DNA of 64,000 nt. Origin: Brachycybe producta. Its lineage: Eukaryota; Arthropoda; Diplopoda; Playtdesmida; Andrognathidae. Shown here one piece after another: positions 13,441 to 24,153 of the stretch (the first letter of the stretch is position 1; every line of letters begins with the position of its first letter). The position numbers and the translations under genes were made by a program. The stretch covers positions 3,869,155 to 3,933,154 of the forward strand of contig JAUPFP010000013.1 of the NCBI GenBank assembly GCA_036925085.1, in the 5' to 3' direction. A model generated the notes under the pieces. That model had not been told where the DNA came from, did no database searches, and saw nothing but the letters and a program-made list of their open reading frames with translations.

Positions 13441-13560
13441 GTTGTGCCCATGCGCGTCGTTTTTTTCCTTTTTTTACTCTTTTCATTTCAATTTCAGTTT
13501 CACCCTCCCCCTTTTTCCCCCTCCACGTTTCTCTCTCCCCCCCCCCCCCCCCTCCCCTTC
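13441..13560 (+). repeat. Pyrimidine-rich repeat, copy 1
   Basis: CATGCGCGTCGTTTTTTTCC followed by CATTTCAATTTCAGTTTC and CCTCCACGTTTCTCTCTC recurs almost unchanged at about 18040-18140. It ends here in a run of about 17 Cs. This is a duplicated non-coding segment of unknown origin. Confidence 0.6.
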
Positions 13561-13689
13561 ATCGTTTGTGATTCTTCCCTTAGACTAAACTGGAAAATGC
13601 CTACATTAGTTTTATTTTAAATTAATGGTAAATAGCTATAAAGTCACTAAACAATTAAAGGACATTTTTGTACAAACTTGTGTTATACC

Positions 13690-13808
13690 TAGTACACACC
13701 TGATAATTTAAATACATTAAAATAATGTGTTCTATAGAGCCCTGTGAAGGGCAAACAAACAATACATGTCGAATTCAATTTACTCAGTTAATAATATGAA
13801 AATATTGG
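13690..13808 (+). mobile_element. Family B element, truncated copy
   Basis: The left end CCTAGTACACACCTGATAAT and the GAGCCCTGTGAAGGGCAAAC block match the 5329-5626 element. Similarity stops at ATATTG before a segment starting GCGCCTGTAACC, so only the left half remains. Confidence 0.6.
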
Positions 13809-14630
13809 CGCCTGTAACCTCCATAGGTTGCAAACTACACTCGTCAATTAGTTGAAATAGAATGCAACCTTTAAGTTCTAAAAACGTCCAAAACAACCTT
13901 AGTTCTCAGCACGTGACAAACTTACCCACAGAACACAATATAAATGAAGAGAGCACGTGCAGAAATAGCGACACAAATTAAGTTTGCCACGTGCAAAAAA
14001 AAAGGAAGAAGGTGAGTGTCAGTACAGTTCTATGGGAGGAGGTCTAGTGGCGCCATCTAACGCTACACGGACAAAATAAATGATCTACTTGCATAATTAA
14101 ATACTGGTGTTTTAAATCATTATTTTTTCCACTCTGGTTGCAACCAAAAAAAATAAATGGTTATGCCACATGAAAGTATTAATTTGTATTAGTGTTTCTG
14201 GGGCGGAAATAAGAGGCCGCACCTAATTCCTGCTTTTTAGTTCTAATTTAGTCTGATCTTTTCTACTCTAATTTCACTCTTTTGCACCAGTTGCCTCCTT
14301 TTTCCTATCTAGCACCCCTCAAAATTCTTCACTAAACACACACATTCATGTTCTCCATGCATTTGACTTCTGATTTACTTTGCTTGAAATTGACAGGAGT
14401 TGGAAGTACCAAAAAATGAATGGCTTTTTATCTCTTATAATGCTACTTTATAGTGATGATCTTAATTTGCATATAAAACATGTACAGTCGGATGCTGTCG
14501 AAGTCCCATATGTTATAATGTGAAAAAGGAAACCGCAAACTCTTATAACAAATGTAAGTTCTCTGCAATGTTTTGTGTCAGAGAGAAATATTTATGGAAC
14601 TTTATAAGTATATCGGTTATAACTTATGAC

Positions 14631-14945
14631 TATGGTTCGGATTTTTATGCAATATCAAGCAAATGTTTCTCAATTTTTTGTAGCTCAAGTGCTAATTGTA
14701 AAGTAATCCTTATCATTAGAACAACTGCAATTATGCTTTTTTTTAAATCAAAAAAGCTGGTTAGAGGCTAAATGTCTGATTACTATCAGTTGTTAACTAG
14801 AATTCTAGCCTCTAACGAATATTTTTGATTGAAAAATAAAACATAATTGTTGGTTGATCTAAACGGGATTGTTACTTCACAATTGGCTCTTGGGCCACAG
14901 ATTGAGAAACATTTGCTTTTATATTACATAAAAATCCGAACCCAA
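14631..14945 (+). mobile_element. hAT-like MITE, copy 1
   Basis: The inverted ends TATGGTTCGGATTTTTATGC and its near complement at the right are flanked by a perfect 8-bp duplication, CTTATGAC, at 14623-14630 and 14946-14953. An 8-bp duplication with TAGGG/CAGGG-like ends is characteristic of the hAT superfamily. A second copy with the same interior is at 36323-36643. The frame read at its left end is a shadow. Confidence 0.8.
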
Positions 14946-15075
14946 CTTATGACACTTTGGTAAAACGGTTTGGTAAAACGTTAATGGAAAATATGTATAT
15001 AGCAAACAAGAAAATATATACAACAAACAACAAGAAGCAACAACAAAAATAGAAAGTTTGGGAGTGGTCACTTAC

Positions 15076-15295
15076 GATCAGTGTAGCATATTGTCCATAG
15101 ACCGGAAACGGTAAATTTCAACAGGTATTCATCATCCTCTGAACCATTATATTTTGGATAAACTGTTCGTATTGGAATTTTTTCTTCGCTGTATAACCAA
15201 TCATTGGTTGTAATGGCTATGGTGAACAAAACGAGGGACATTGTAGCTGTGATGGGTGTCAGTATCCATAGGAGGCGGGTCACACCTTCGGGCAT
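15076..15295 (-). CDS. Stargazin/CACNG-like protein, single exon (partial)
   Basis: This exon encodes about 73 residues that look like the start of a voltage-gated calcium channel gamma subunit / TARP (stargazin) of the claudin superfamily. Such proteins are four-pass membrane proteins that assist channels or glutamate receptors. Visible features are a first membrane helix at about residues 8-30, the conserved W33 just outside it, an N-glycosylation site NGS at 50-52, and the claudin-family GLW...C motif (GLW 65-67, C70). The TVSGLW form matches the arthropod stg1 type as I remember it. The exon ends at GAT C followed by the donor GTAAGTG, a phase-1 junction. The start ATG at 15293-15295 has an open frame upstream as far as an AG at about 15320, so the true exon may begin there after an upstream exon. 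No other exons were found on the minus strand below 15 kb. Confidence 0.8.
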
Positions 15296-15396
15296 TGTAC
15301 ACGGACATAACCATGAGGGACCTAATATTAAAAATAAAATTAGTTACATACCTGACAAGATTTTTTTGAGGTTTTAACAATCAGAAGAAAAGAAAT

Positions 15397-15600
15397 CATA
15401 AAGTTGTGACAGTCATACCTTATAATGTCACTCTTTGCGCACTATTATTTTATGACTGTCATTATTTTGTACACTAGTCAATGGAAATGACATGACACGC
15501 ATATGACAATAATTGTTACAATAATATTTTGTAATTCACTTTTGTAACTGTTACAAGGTTATGAGCTAGATATATGACAATTTACTGTCATATGACAAGT
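15397..15600 (+). repeat. Interspersed repeat, copy 1 of 2
   Basis: TCATAAAGTTGTGACAGTCA, followed by CATACCTTATAATGTCACT and closing with TTTACTGTCATA, recurs at 45283-45450 with the same order of blocks. ATGACAG-type sequence at both ends suggests a small DNA element, but no target duplication was read. Confidence 0.5.
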
Positions 15601-15714
15601 CTTTTTTTTTTGTAATAGGCCCCAAGACTTTTGCCCACCAATAATATTAATCACTTTTTAGATCGATAAACTAGGCTTATATAAGATAACTAAGAAATAA
15701 AAGTTTAAATTTTG

Positions 15715-16098
15715 TTTTAAAATCTAACCACCTCTTGAACTCTTGATTATTCTGTCTTTCAAGAGCAAAATGAAGAGAAACTTGAATGTGTTTTAGAAAC
15801 TAGAAGGGTAGCTCAAGCACTTAAGGAGATCTCTTTATGTTGATATGTCTCAAAATAAGCTTTTTATGCAATTTTGAGCAACTTTTAAGTAGATGCCGCT
15901 TAGCTGACTGACTTTTTTTTAAATGTGTGTCTTTAAAAAGCTTATTTTGAAAGAAATCAACCAGAAAATACCCTTAAGTGATTGACTTGTCCTTCTAGTT
16001 TCTAAAACACTTTCTAGTTTCTATTAATTTTGCTCCTGAAAAGTAGAATAATCAGAGTTCAAAAATAAGCTGTTCATAAACCATCTTAATGAATGTGG
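15715..16098 (+). mobile_element. Palindromic repeat family C, copy 2
   Basis: Full-length foldback copy. The left arm contains CTCTTGAACTCTTGATTATT and AACTAGAAGGGTAGCTCAAG; the right arm contains the inverted blocks and ends AGCTGTTCATAAACCATCTT. It lies about 420 bp upstream of the stargazin-like exon, so it may sit in that gene's intron or 5' region. Confidence 0.75.
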
Positions 16099-16099
16099 C

Positions 16100-17810
16100 G
16101 CATAAGCGCCACTGCACCAAAAGCGCACCCATAAGTCGAAGGAATGGTACACAGGGTGCACATCTATTCAGTCCGCAATTTTCTATTGTAATATGACAAT
16201 TATCGATTTAAAATGTGATCGATATTATTGGTGAAGGGAAAAACATCTCACAATCTCAAACAAGAACAGAATTTTTCAAATAACCCATCTCGTTAGCAGT
16301 GATTGCCTGCTTTAAGGGGCACACACAAAAAAATATATTTACTTTTTTTTTTCGACTCCAAAGTGAACATAAAAAAAGTTCTGTAGTAGAAAAAAGTTGT
16401 TGTGGTTGTGTTTATCTTATTAAATATTTTAATTTGTGTACATATTAAATACTGTATTATATAAAAATGTTTTTTTTTGCATCTTTATTATGAATTATAA
16501 ATGCGAATGTTGTGGGTACGTCTAAATAGGTTCTACAGGTATTTTTAAGTATTGTAAAGGATTATTATAGCACTTAGCCATTATTATATATAATCTTAAT
16601 AACTAAGAAGAACCAACAAAAAAAAATTCTAACCAACCCATGCAAGAAGAGAATTTTTAATTTATATATGTTTTTCTTGTTGTTACTAAATGCCTTAGCT
16701 TTTTGTATGCTTAAGATAACAAAAAAAAAGTGCTCTAGAAAAATAAAAACGTTTTCAGTTTTTTTTTTCTTCTTCTGAGTTTATGTATTTTGTTTTCCAT
16801 AATCTACAGTAAATATATATTTTTTTCTTCTCCGTTTTTAATCTAGCTGTAATCCAACATTTGGTAAGTTTAAAACTACTTCGAATACAAAATATAGGTT
16901 TTGCTTATTGAAGCATAGAAATCTCATGGGGTCACTGTTAGAATAACTTTGCATTAAATATGTAAAATTGTTTGTTTTTTAGGTTGGAGAAAAAAGGTTT
17001 TTTTTTTCGTTTTTGAAAAGAATATTCGTATCTTTTTTTTTTTTTTAAAAAAAAAAGCATCCTAATCTCATCTGGATAAGAAGTTCCTATGTGTTTTTTT
17101 ATGTTCAAGTTACAATAAGATGTAGTTTCATTGTGTCTGTGTGTGTATGTGTTTATACGGATTGTTTCCGGTATAGAAAAGGCGTCGCGAAAAGTCACTT
17201 AACCATTTTCAGCTTGTTATTCTGAGATTGTGAGGTTTTTGTTTTATTGATGATGATTATTTATGATGATTAAGGCCAAACCTTTTTTCTGCATATTATT
17301 AAAATATAAAAATGTGCTAATTGGTTTTAGAAATATATAATGCATTTCATGCAAGTGAAAGTTAAATAAAGCTAAACTTAACAAAGCTTCCATAGACTTA
17401 CTATAGAGAATTTTATATTGCGTACATAGTTTAAGCTTAACTTTATTTTAAGCAACGTTTTTTTTTAAATCGAGAACAAGGTTCATACATATATACTTAA
17501 TGATTGCTAACTAATGTATAATAAGATAGTTAAACTTAATACTAAACTCATGAACATGTGATTGAAAGTTTCATGTAAAAGCAACAGTCACACTGGCAAT
17601 ATTTAAAGCAAGATTTGACTGAAGTTGTATTATTGAATTAATTGAAATTGTGAGTGTAATAATTTTCTTGCAAGATTTAAAGTGGTTTCTTGCAACACCG
17701 TCTTACAGAAAACGCTCATCTTCGAGAGTTTTTTTGGGGGGGGGGGCAGAAACTGCAAGATCTATTAGGAACTAGTGGGGTAACCCGTCATAAATGACGG
17801 GAGAAAAATT
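16100..17810. other. Non-coding AT-rich stretch
   Basis: No supported gene. At 16095-16210 a GC-richer block (GTGGCGCATAAGCGCCACTG and after) shares some words with 28030-28150 and may be an old repeat. A G run is at about 17738-17747. The short minus-strand frame at 16938-17198 is low-complexity. Confidence 0.5.
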
Positions 17811-17811
17811 C

Positions 17812-17953
17812 ACAGGCAATTGTGCCCAGCATTAGAATTTCTTTTTCTCCGCCCTTTTATGACGTCAGACCAAGTAACAAACCAATTAGAAATTGATGAC
17901 GTTCATAAAAGGGCGGAGCAAAAGAAATTCTAATGCTGGGCACAATTGCCTGT
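17812..17953 (+). mobile_element. Mutator-like foldback MITE, copy 1
   Basis: ACAGGCAATTGTGCCCAGCA at the left is matched by its complement at the right, ending TTGCCTGT, and the two arms cover nearly all 142 bp. The inner block CTCCGCCCTTTTATGACG is shared with the other copies. The candidate 9-bp flanks (GAAAAATTC and GATAAACTG) match only partly, so this is an older insertion. Confidence 0.7.
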
Positions 17954-18034
17954 GATAAACTGTGGTTTAATTTTGCTACTATTATTCCCTCCCCTTTTTA
18001 TATTTGAAAGAGAAAATGAGATTTTCATTTTCTC

Positions 18035-18165
18035 TGGTGTGCGCATGCGCGTCGTTTGTTCCTTTTTTACTCCTTTCATTTCAATTTCAGTTTCCCCCCT
18101 CCCACTTTTTTTCCCTCCACGTTTCTCTCTCTCCCCCCTTCTACACTTTCCAACCTTTTCCCCTC
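18035..18165 (+). repeat. Pyrimidine-rich repeat, copy 2
   Basis: The counterpart of 13441-13560: GCGCATGCGCGTCGTTTGTT then CATTTCAATTTCAGTTTC and CCCTCCACGTTTCTCTCTCT. It directly follows a Mutator-like foldback. Confidence 0.6.
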
Positions 18166-18218
18166 TCCAATTTAATATCAAGGGGTTCTTGGATGGGGAG
18201 TGTGCAACATATAGTTGG

Positions 18219-18219
<1 letters not shown>

Positions 18220-18256
<37 letters not shown>

Positions 18257-18264
18257 CTGGCTTA

Positions 18265-18329
<65 letters not shown>
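18220..18329 (+). repeat. Adjacent (CA)n and (TA)n microsatellites
   Basis: About 17 CA units, a short spacer, then about 30 TA units. The compound tract explains the long frames read through it in three phases. Confidence 0.97.
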
Positions 18330-18330
<1 letters not shown>

Positions 18331-18339
18331 GTTGACTTA

Positions 18340-20440
18340 TTTCTTGCACGGAATCTTGCGAGAGAAAAAAAGCCATTGTGATCGTTATTTAAAACTTGAC
18401 GAGTTTAGCACTTGCTTTGACTTAAAATAATGAAGAAGACAACCCAATAAAGCTTTTCCATTAAACTTTCTATTAAAAAAAGCTAATGGTTTTTTTAAGC
18501 AGCCGGATGATGTTCAAGATTATTAATTTATCAAATCAAATACAATATTTTTTATTTACTTACGGGTGGGGGGATGATTCAACTCTTACGACATCGATGA
18601 TTTAACAATTTATGATGCATTTTTTTTAATATTTGCTGATAAATATTTCAATTTATTTATCTTTGTTTGTTTTCACGAAAAACCTTGTGTACATTCCAAT
18701 GTTTTTTTTTTAAATATATATTTATTAGAAAACGTTGCTTTTTATATTTTAAAGTTTTTGAATATTTAATTATTTAGAAATACAAATAAAGAGATGATGA
18801 TGACATTCACTTGAATGCATGATGTATGTATTCATGTGGTCAAGTCTTTAAATTTTTATTGGCTGTTTTGTTTTTAGCTTGACAACTTAGTTGTTAAATG
18901 TCGAAAACCGAGAGAGAAAAAAATTTATATATATTTTCAATAGTAAAACCTCTATTTTTTTTTGTTCTCCCTTGTTGTTGTTGGTTGTTGTAAGTAAATC
19001 TCCCAAGTGGTCACATCTTATCCACATAACATAAGAGACTTTTTTTTTCTGCACATGGACACAGTGACACACACATAAGCCACATACATAGACACAAAGA
19101 CCCGTCTTATTTCGGCTTTATGTAGTAGAGCTCGTTAACTCTATTATCGCGGTTTTTTTTTTCTTTCCTTTTTTCCCTCTAGAGAGAGATTTTTAAGCTT
19201 AGAAGAAACAACATTGTTGTCAACGATGAAAAAGAAGAAGAAGCCTCCTGGTTTAATCTCATGTGATGATGATGAGAAGGAGAAGGAGGATGGTGATGAT
19301 GATGACGACGACGATGACCAGTAACTTGTGTTTGCCAACTTCCGGACATAGATCCAGCCGCATTTTAACATGAGATTCTTTTAAAGGGTTAACCGCTTTC
19401 ATATCAACAATCTTAGGTTAAGATAGAAAAACACACGAAAACACAAAACTAGAATTGAATTGATGGGTGTTTTTTTGAAGAACAAGGTGGCTGATTGATT
19501 TTTTACACATGTCTAATTTAATCTTATTTTATATTTACACTTTTTTTATAAAAAAAAAATAATGTAATCAGTTAATTTAACTTGAATGCTGACCGTTATT
19601 ATTCCATTGTGTGTGATAGATGTAAAATATACTGTATGTTATTTTTTTTTTCAATTACTTGCATTGCGTATCCCAAAATTATGTGGATACTGATGTTATG
19701 TGTTTAAGATATATATATATATATATTCCTGTTTTTGGCACACAGCATGGTTTTTTTGTTGTTGTATTTAGTCTCTTTTCTGTCTCTGTCTCTCTCGTTC
19801 CCTTGTTATCTGTATTGAGAAAAAAAGGGAGACAGTTGGCATGGAAAATTAGGGTTGAAAACAAATGATGAGGAAGATGAGAAAGAAAGATCGAAATGAA
19901 AAAGAAGAGAAGAAAGATGACGACATCCTTGGGATGTAAAAGAGTAAAGACCTAGTTGTAGTTAACAACAGCAACATCAGTTAACATCAGCAGCGGCGGC
20001 GGTGGCGGCAGCAGCAGCAGTGGCAGCTGCAGAGCGAGAGAGGATGATGATTTTGATCCTCGTTAAGGATGGATGCTGCAGCTGCACTACACCGATGATC
20101 TCTCTCTCTCTCTCTCTCTTTTCTCACACAAAACAGCAAACTATTTTTTTGGATTCAGTCCATTTTCGTGTTCGGTGGGTGTGTGCTAGTCGTAGGAGTG
20201 AAAATGCGTGGGTAGATTTACATTATTACATCATTTGGGAACTCTTGTGACTCACCTGAGGCTCCTAAGATGTGTATTTTTTCCCTGGATGACTACTAGT
20301 CATTCAATGCCTGATTACAATGGGATACAAATTTATTATTGGCTAGGTATTGAAGAATTGGTAAACTAATGATGTCCTAACCTCATAGCCTCTTAGCTTT
20401 CATCAAACAAGTATTGCATTTACTATGCAATAACTTATGT
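18340..20440. other. Non-coding stretch with triplet-rich segment
   Basis: No gene supported. At 19270-19320 there is a run of GATGAT/GACGAC triplets, at 19988-20035 GCGGCGGCGGTGGCGGCAGC-type triplets, and at 20097-20120 a short TC run. The GC-rich part at 19980-20080 stands out and could be an untranslated exon or promoter of the minus-strand stargazin-like gene about 4.7 kb downstream, but nothing proves that. Confidence 0.4.
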
Positions 20441-20442
20441 TA

Positions 20443-20879
20443 CAGTGTTGGGAAGTAATTTATCCGGATCTTGGTAATCTGGACTTTCAGAACGGTTTTC
20501 TATTATAATATAAAATCTTTTTTAGTTCATCAGTGTTTTTAAAGTAAAAAAAATTAACACAGCAATTTTTCTGATTATCGGGACTTTTGGTAATTAGGAC
20601 CAGGTTCGACTCATCTTACTCCGGATAATTGAGATTCTACTATAATAAGCAATTAACCACATTACTTTTTAAAACATATATAATTTCCAATTGTAATTAT
20701 TTTCTTTGGTTAGAAATCAAATTATTTGAAAAAGTTTTCAAAAGTAATTAAATTACTTTGAGAAAAATGAGTGATTGTAATGAATGTCTTTTTTATGTAA
20801 TTGTAATTAGTTAGTTTTTTTGCTGATGTAATTTGTAATTGGAGTAAAAAACTTTTAAAAGTAATTTGTCCCACCACTG
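20443..20879 (+). mobile_element. hAT-like element with probable nested pogo remnant
   Basis: The ends CAGTGTTGGGAAGTAATTT and the complement of AAAGTAATTTGTCCCACCACTG form an inverted repeat. Flanks TTATGTTA (20435-20442) and CTATGTTA (20880-20887) match at 7 of 8 bases, as in hAT insertions. Inside, CCGGATAATTGAGATTCTAC at about 20622 resembles the terminal repeat of pogo/Tigger elements, suggesting a second, older insertion within the first. Confidence 0.7.
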
Positions 20880-20889
20880 CTATGTTATA

Positions 20890-22290
20890 TTCAATTATGA
20901 GTTGTTATTGTAATAACTGTAAAACTTGTCTGGTGAAAGCTATACGAGTTGTCTTATAATTCAATTGTTTCCAATGGTTGTGGCACGATTTTCACTAGAT
21001 GTGCCACAAAATCTTACTTGTAGATGTTATTTTGAAATTTTACTGAAGTAAGCAAAATAAACAAAACTTTTCTGTTACATGTATGCACTAAACTCAGGGT
21101 CAGGTGAGAATAAAAAAAAAAAAACAACAGAAAACAGCTGCCCTTACTGAAACTGTGCATGTGCGAGTCTCTCATATCTGCGTTAAGTTTTGCAAACTAT
21201 GATTGTGAGATGTTTTAAGTTGCAAAATGCACTAGTCTATACATGGCTTAAAATATTCTGTTTATTGTAGTTTCCCATAGCCAAGAAAACCTTGCCACGA
21301 GCAAAAATAGTTTTGGAAGCCACTGGACTATAGTCTTAAAAGTTAAATGTTTCAAGCAATCACAAGAGGTAGCATTTTAAAAATTATCCTCTATTGCAGA
21401 TCTTGCAAAAGTAGCGTATTTTTGAAAAAAATTATGATTTTTTGAAGAAAAAACATATTTTCATATACAGTAAGTAGTATATCATTTAACTTGAATTTCA
21501 CCCTTTATTCCTTCTGTTTGCAATTCTTTTGTCTTTAATTAAATTGATTAGGCCCTACTTATGTTTAATAAGATAAGTTCCACAAAAGAGTAAATTATGT
21601 GAAAATATTTCACATCCATTTGTCGGTTATTAGTTTTAGAAAAAGACAAAATATTGCCACCACATTCACTTTGTTTGGAAATTTATGAATGTGGCTTTTA
21701 AGTTTTTAGTTTTTCCATTAGTCAACATTTTGTAGATATAGAGGATCATTATTGGAAGTAAAAAAATACAATAGTTTTGTGTAAAAAATAGTAAAAATAA
21801 ATAATGATTAATAAAAATAGGATATACATGTTCGTTATTTGGGGAATCGGGGGGGGGGGGGGGGGGGGGGCAGGCTCAGTGGAACTGACTAAGGGAAGAA
21901 CCACACACACTGTAAAGTCACCATAAAAATTCAGAAATAGGTTCGTTCAGTTATATTTCTATGGTCATAATACATGGCGCTTCTGGTAAAATGTCTTTAA
22001 AAATGAGTTTCAGTGGTATTTTTTGTTCAGTATGTATGATTCTTCATTTAAGCATGAATTCATCAATGAAGCATCACAATTGAAATAATTTATGAACACG
22101 GTTTTCCTATGTTGGCAATCTGTTTGAAAGTGTACTTGACACTTAAAAGCACACTTAGCTGAATTTGAATTTACAATTACAAAAAGTACTCTGCTAGCAG
22201 CCAAATAGGCCTATGGCAGAGGGACATAATAGTTCACATGCAGCATTAAGCATTGTCAAGCTCATATATAAAAAACAAAATTAATATATA
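20890..22290. other. Non-coding AT-rich stretch
   Basis: No gene supported. A G run of about 20 lies at 21850-21870. CCTTGCCACGAGCAAAAATA at 21289 resembles a segment at 59298-59320, so both are parts of a dispersed repeat. Confidence 0.5.
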
Positions 22291-22299
22291 ATTGTCAAT

Positions 22300-22445
22300 C
22301 CCACAAAACAAAATTATCCCCATTCACCAGTTCCTCAGGAAGAGAGTTCCATTGTCTTATAATTTATACTCTAGGAAAAAAAAGACCAATAATATGAATC
22401 TGTTCTAGCAAAAATCTCCCGAATTTTCCTTGAGTGGTCAGCCCT
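22300..22445 (-). pseudogene. Non-LTR retrotransposon reverse transcriptase, C-terminal scrap
   Basis: On the minus strand one frame reads through SYYWSFF and, after a frameshift and a stop, RQWNSLPEELVNG. The pattern 'R-V ... W-N-S-L-P-x-E-x-V' is typical of the C-terminal end of the reverse transcriptase in CR1/Jockey-type LINEs. The fragment carries at least one stop and one frameshift, so it is dead. No other part of the element was seen. Confidence 0.55.
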
Positions 22446-22534
22446 GCAAACTTGATTCCCTCTTGACTATTTTGTAGTGACTAATCACGTATTACAGTAT
22501 ATAACTTAGATATTTCTAAAGTATTTAGCATTAT

Positions 22535-22949
22535 GGCGCAGTCACACTAGGCTGGTTGCTGCTGGCTGGTTGTAGTGCTCAAGCAGCATAGTCTGAACTG
22601 CTACTAGCATCTGCTTTCTCCAGCGGGCTAGTGATTTTAACAGCGGCTGGTGAAGTTGGACATGTCCAACTTTAGCAGCTACCAGCTGGTCATGCGACTC
22701 CCTTCCTGCTGCTGCCACCTAGTGTGAACTTTTTGTCGCTAGTAGTGGCACTAGTGGTAGTTGAAACTCCACTGCTTGGGTTGGTTGTTGTTAGGGTTTG
22801 TGTTTTTGCAAGACGGTGATTGGTTGACTTGCACTGCTAATACCAGCAGTGACTGGACAAGTGTGAACCCAAAGCAGCTGCTGCTTGCTGTTGCTGCTAA
22901 TAGCCAGCAACAACCAGCGGCTGGTAAACCAGCCTAGTGTGACTGCGCC
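22535..22949 (-). mobile_element. PIF/Harbinger-like MITE, copy 2
   Basis: This is the best preserved copy: GGCGCAGTCACACTAGGCTG at one end and the perfect complement at the other. The interior matches copies at 10732-11139 and 37086-37517, inverted relative to the first. TTA occurs next to both ends, consistent with the 3-bp target duplication of PIF/Harbinger. Confidence 0.8.
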
Positions 22950-22959
22950 TTTAGTGTAA

Positions 22960-23850
22960 TGTATTAGAGGTTATATGGCTGAACTCTGTAGCCAAAATCT
23001 AATTCAGAATAAATTACTAAATAATTTTTGATGAAAATTTTTGTGTAAGTTCGGTAGGAATTGTTCTGCAGGTAAACCTCAGAGGTGAATTATGTTTTTC
23101 TATTGATGGAAATTAGAGTGGGTTCATCTATCATCATGATGAGTCGTGCATTTTAAATTTTTCAGTAGCAATCATGATTAGACCACTTTTTGTATCACTG
23201 ATTTTGCATCTATCTATCCAATTTTATCTTGCTAACATTAAAGCAGTCACTTTAGGCTCATTAAGTGCATGTGCAATTTAAACTTTTGAGACTTTGGGTG
23301 TGGGTGTTTGTGGAGGGTAAAAAGGTAGATTTGAGTTTCATTCCACATCAATGGGTAATCTGAAATCCATCAGAAATTGGAGCTTTTCATATATTGTAGG
23401 TGTAAAATTAGTGGATCATTTCATTCTTGTTTGCTAGTATAGAGAGAGAAAAAATAGGAGAAAAAAAAGTGAGAAAATGTTTGTAGGTGATTAATCATGT
23501 ACAACCATGTTGTCACCATATTTCGTACATTGCCTCCTTCTCTTTTTTTACATCATCATACTCATCAACTTTTTTTATGCTTTAAATATTTTTTTTCCAA
23601 AGTTTTTCACCACTTCATCATGGTGAAATTTGAAACTATCTTCTTATACAAATTTGTACTTAGAAATTAATTATGTGGCTTATGTGATAGTACGCTCGTA
23701 GCTATACAAATAGATTTATTTTGGCATACTCTCTTAATGATTGGTAAGTAATAGCTAGTGCTAAACTTATCAACTTTTAATAGAAAGTTTCAATTTCTTC
23801 AGACATTAAGTAATAAAGTTAAATTGGTTTTGTTCATGTCCTTAACCTTA
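22960..23850. other. Non-coding AT-rich stretch
   Basis: No gene and no clear element seen. Short motif GTGCTAAACT..ATCAAC near 23760 is shared with 38985-39105. Confidence 0.5.
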
Positions 23851-23852
23851 TA

Positions 23853-24150
23853 CCTAGTACACACTTGATAATTTAAATGCATTTAAATAATAAACGTGTT
23901 CTACAGAGTCCTGTGAATGGCAAACAAATAATATGTCGAACTCAATTTATTTTGTTAATAATCTCAAAATATTGAGTTAATACTTAAATATAATAGAGAA
24001 ACTATTGATTGACAAAATATTGATTTAGTATTTCAATTTAAAATATTAATAATTAAAGTCAATTTTTATTTGGTGTTCATGTCCTTAACTGGATTCCGTA
24101 TAATTCACCTAAACTCATTTAACTTGAATACATTTAGCACAAGTGTAGAT
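23853..24150 (+). mobile_element. Family B element, copy 3
   Basis: Starts CCTAGTACACACTTGATAAT and follows the 5329-5626 element throughout, including AACTGGATTCCGTATAATTC. The right terminal repeat is degraded where the next element (24154) begins. Confidence 0.6.
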
Positions 24151-24153
24151 AAT

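Noticed and set aside
17930..18381. Three overlapping frames of 125-148 codons
   Set aside because: Read through the CA and TA microsatellites and a polypyrimidine repeat.
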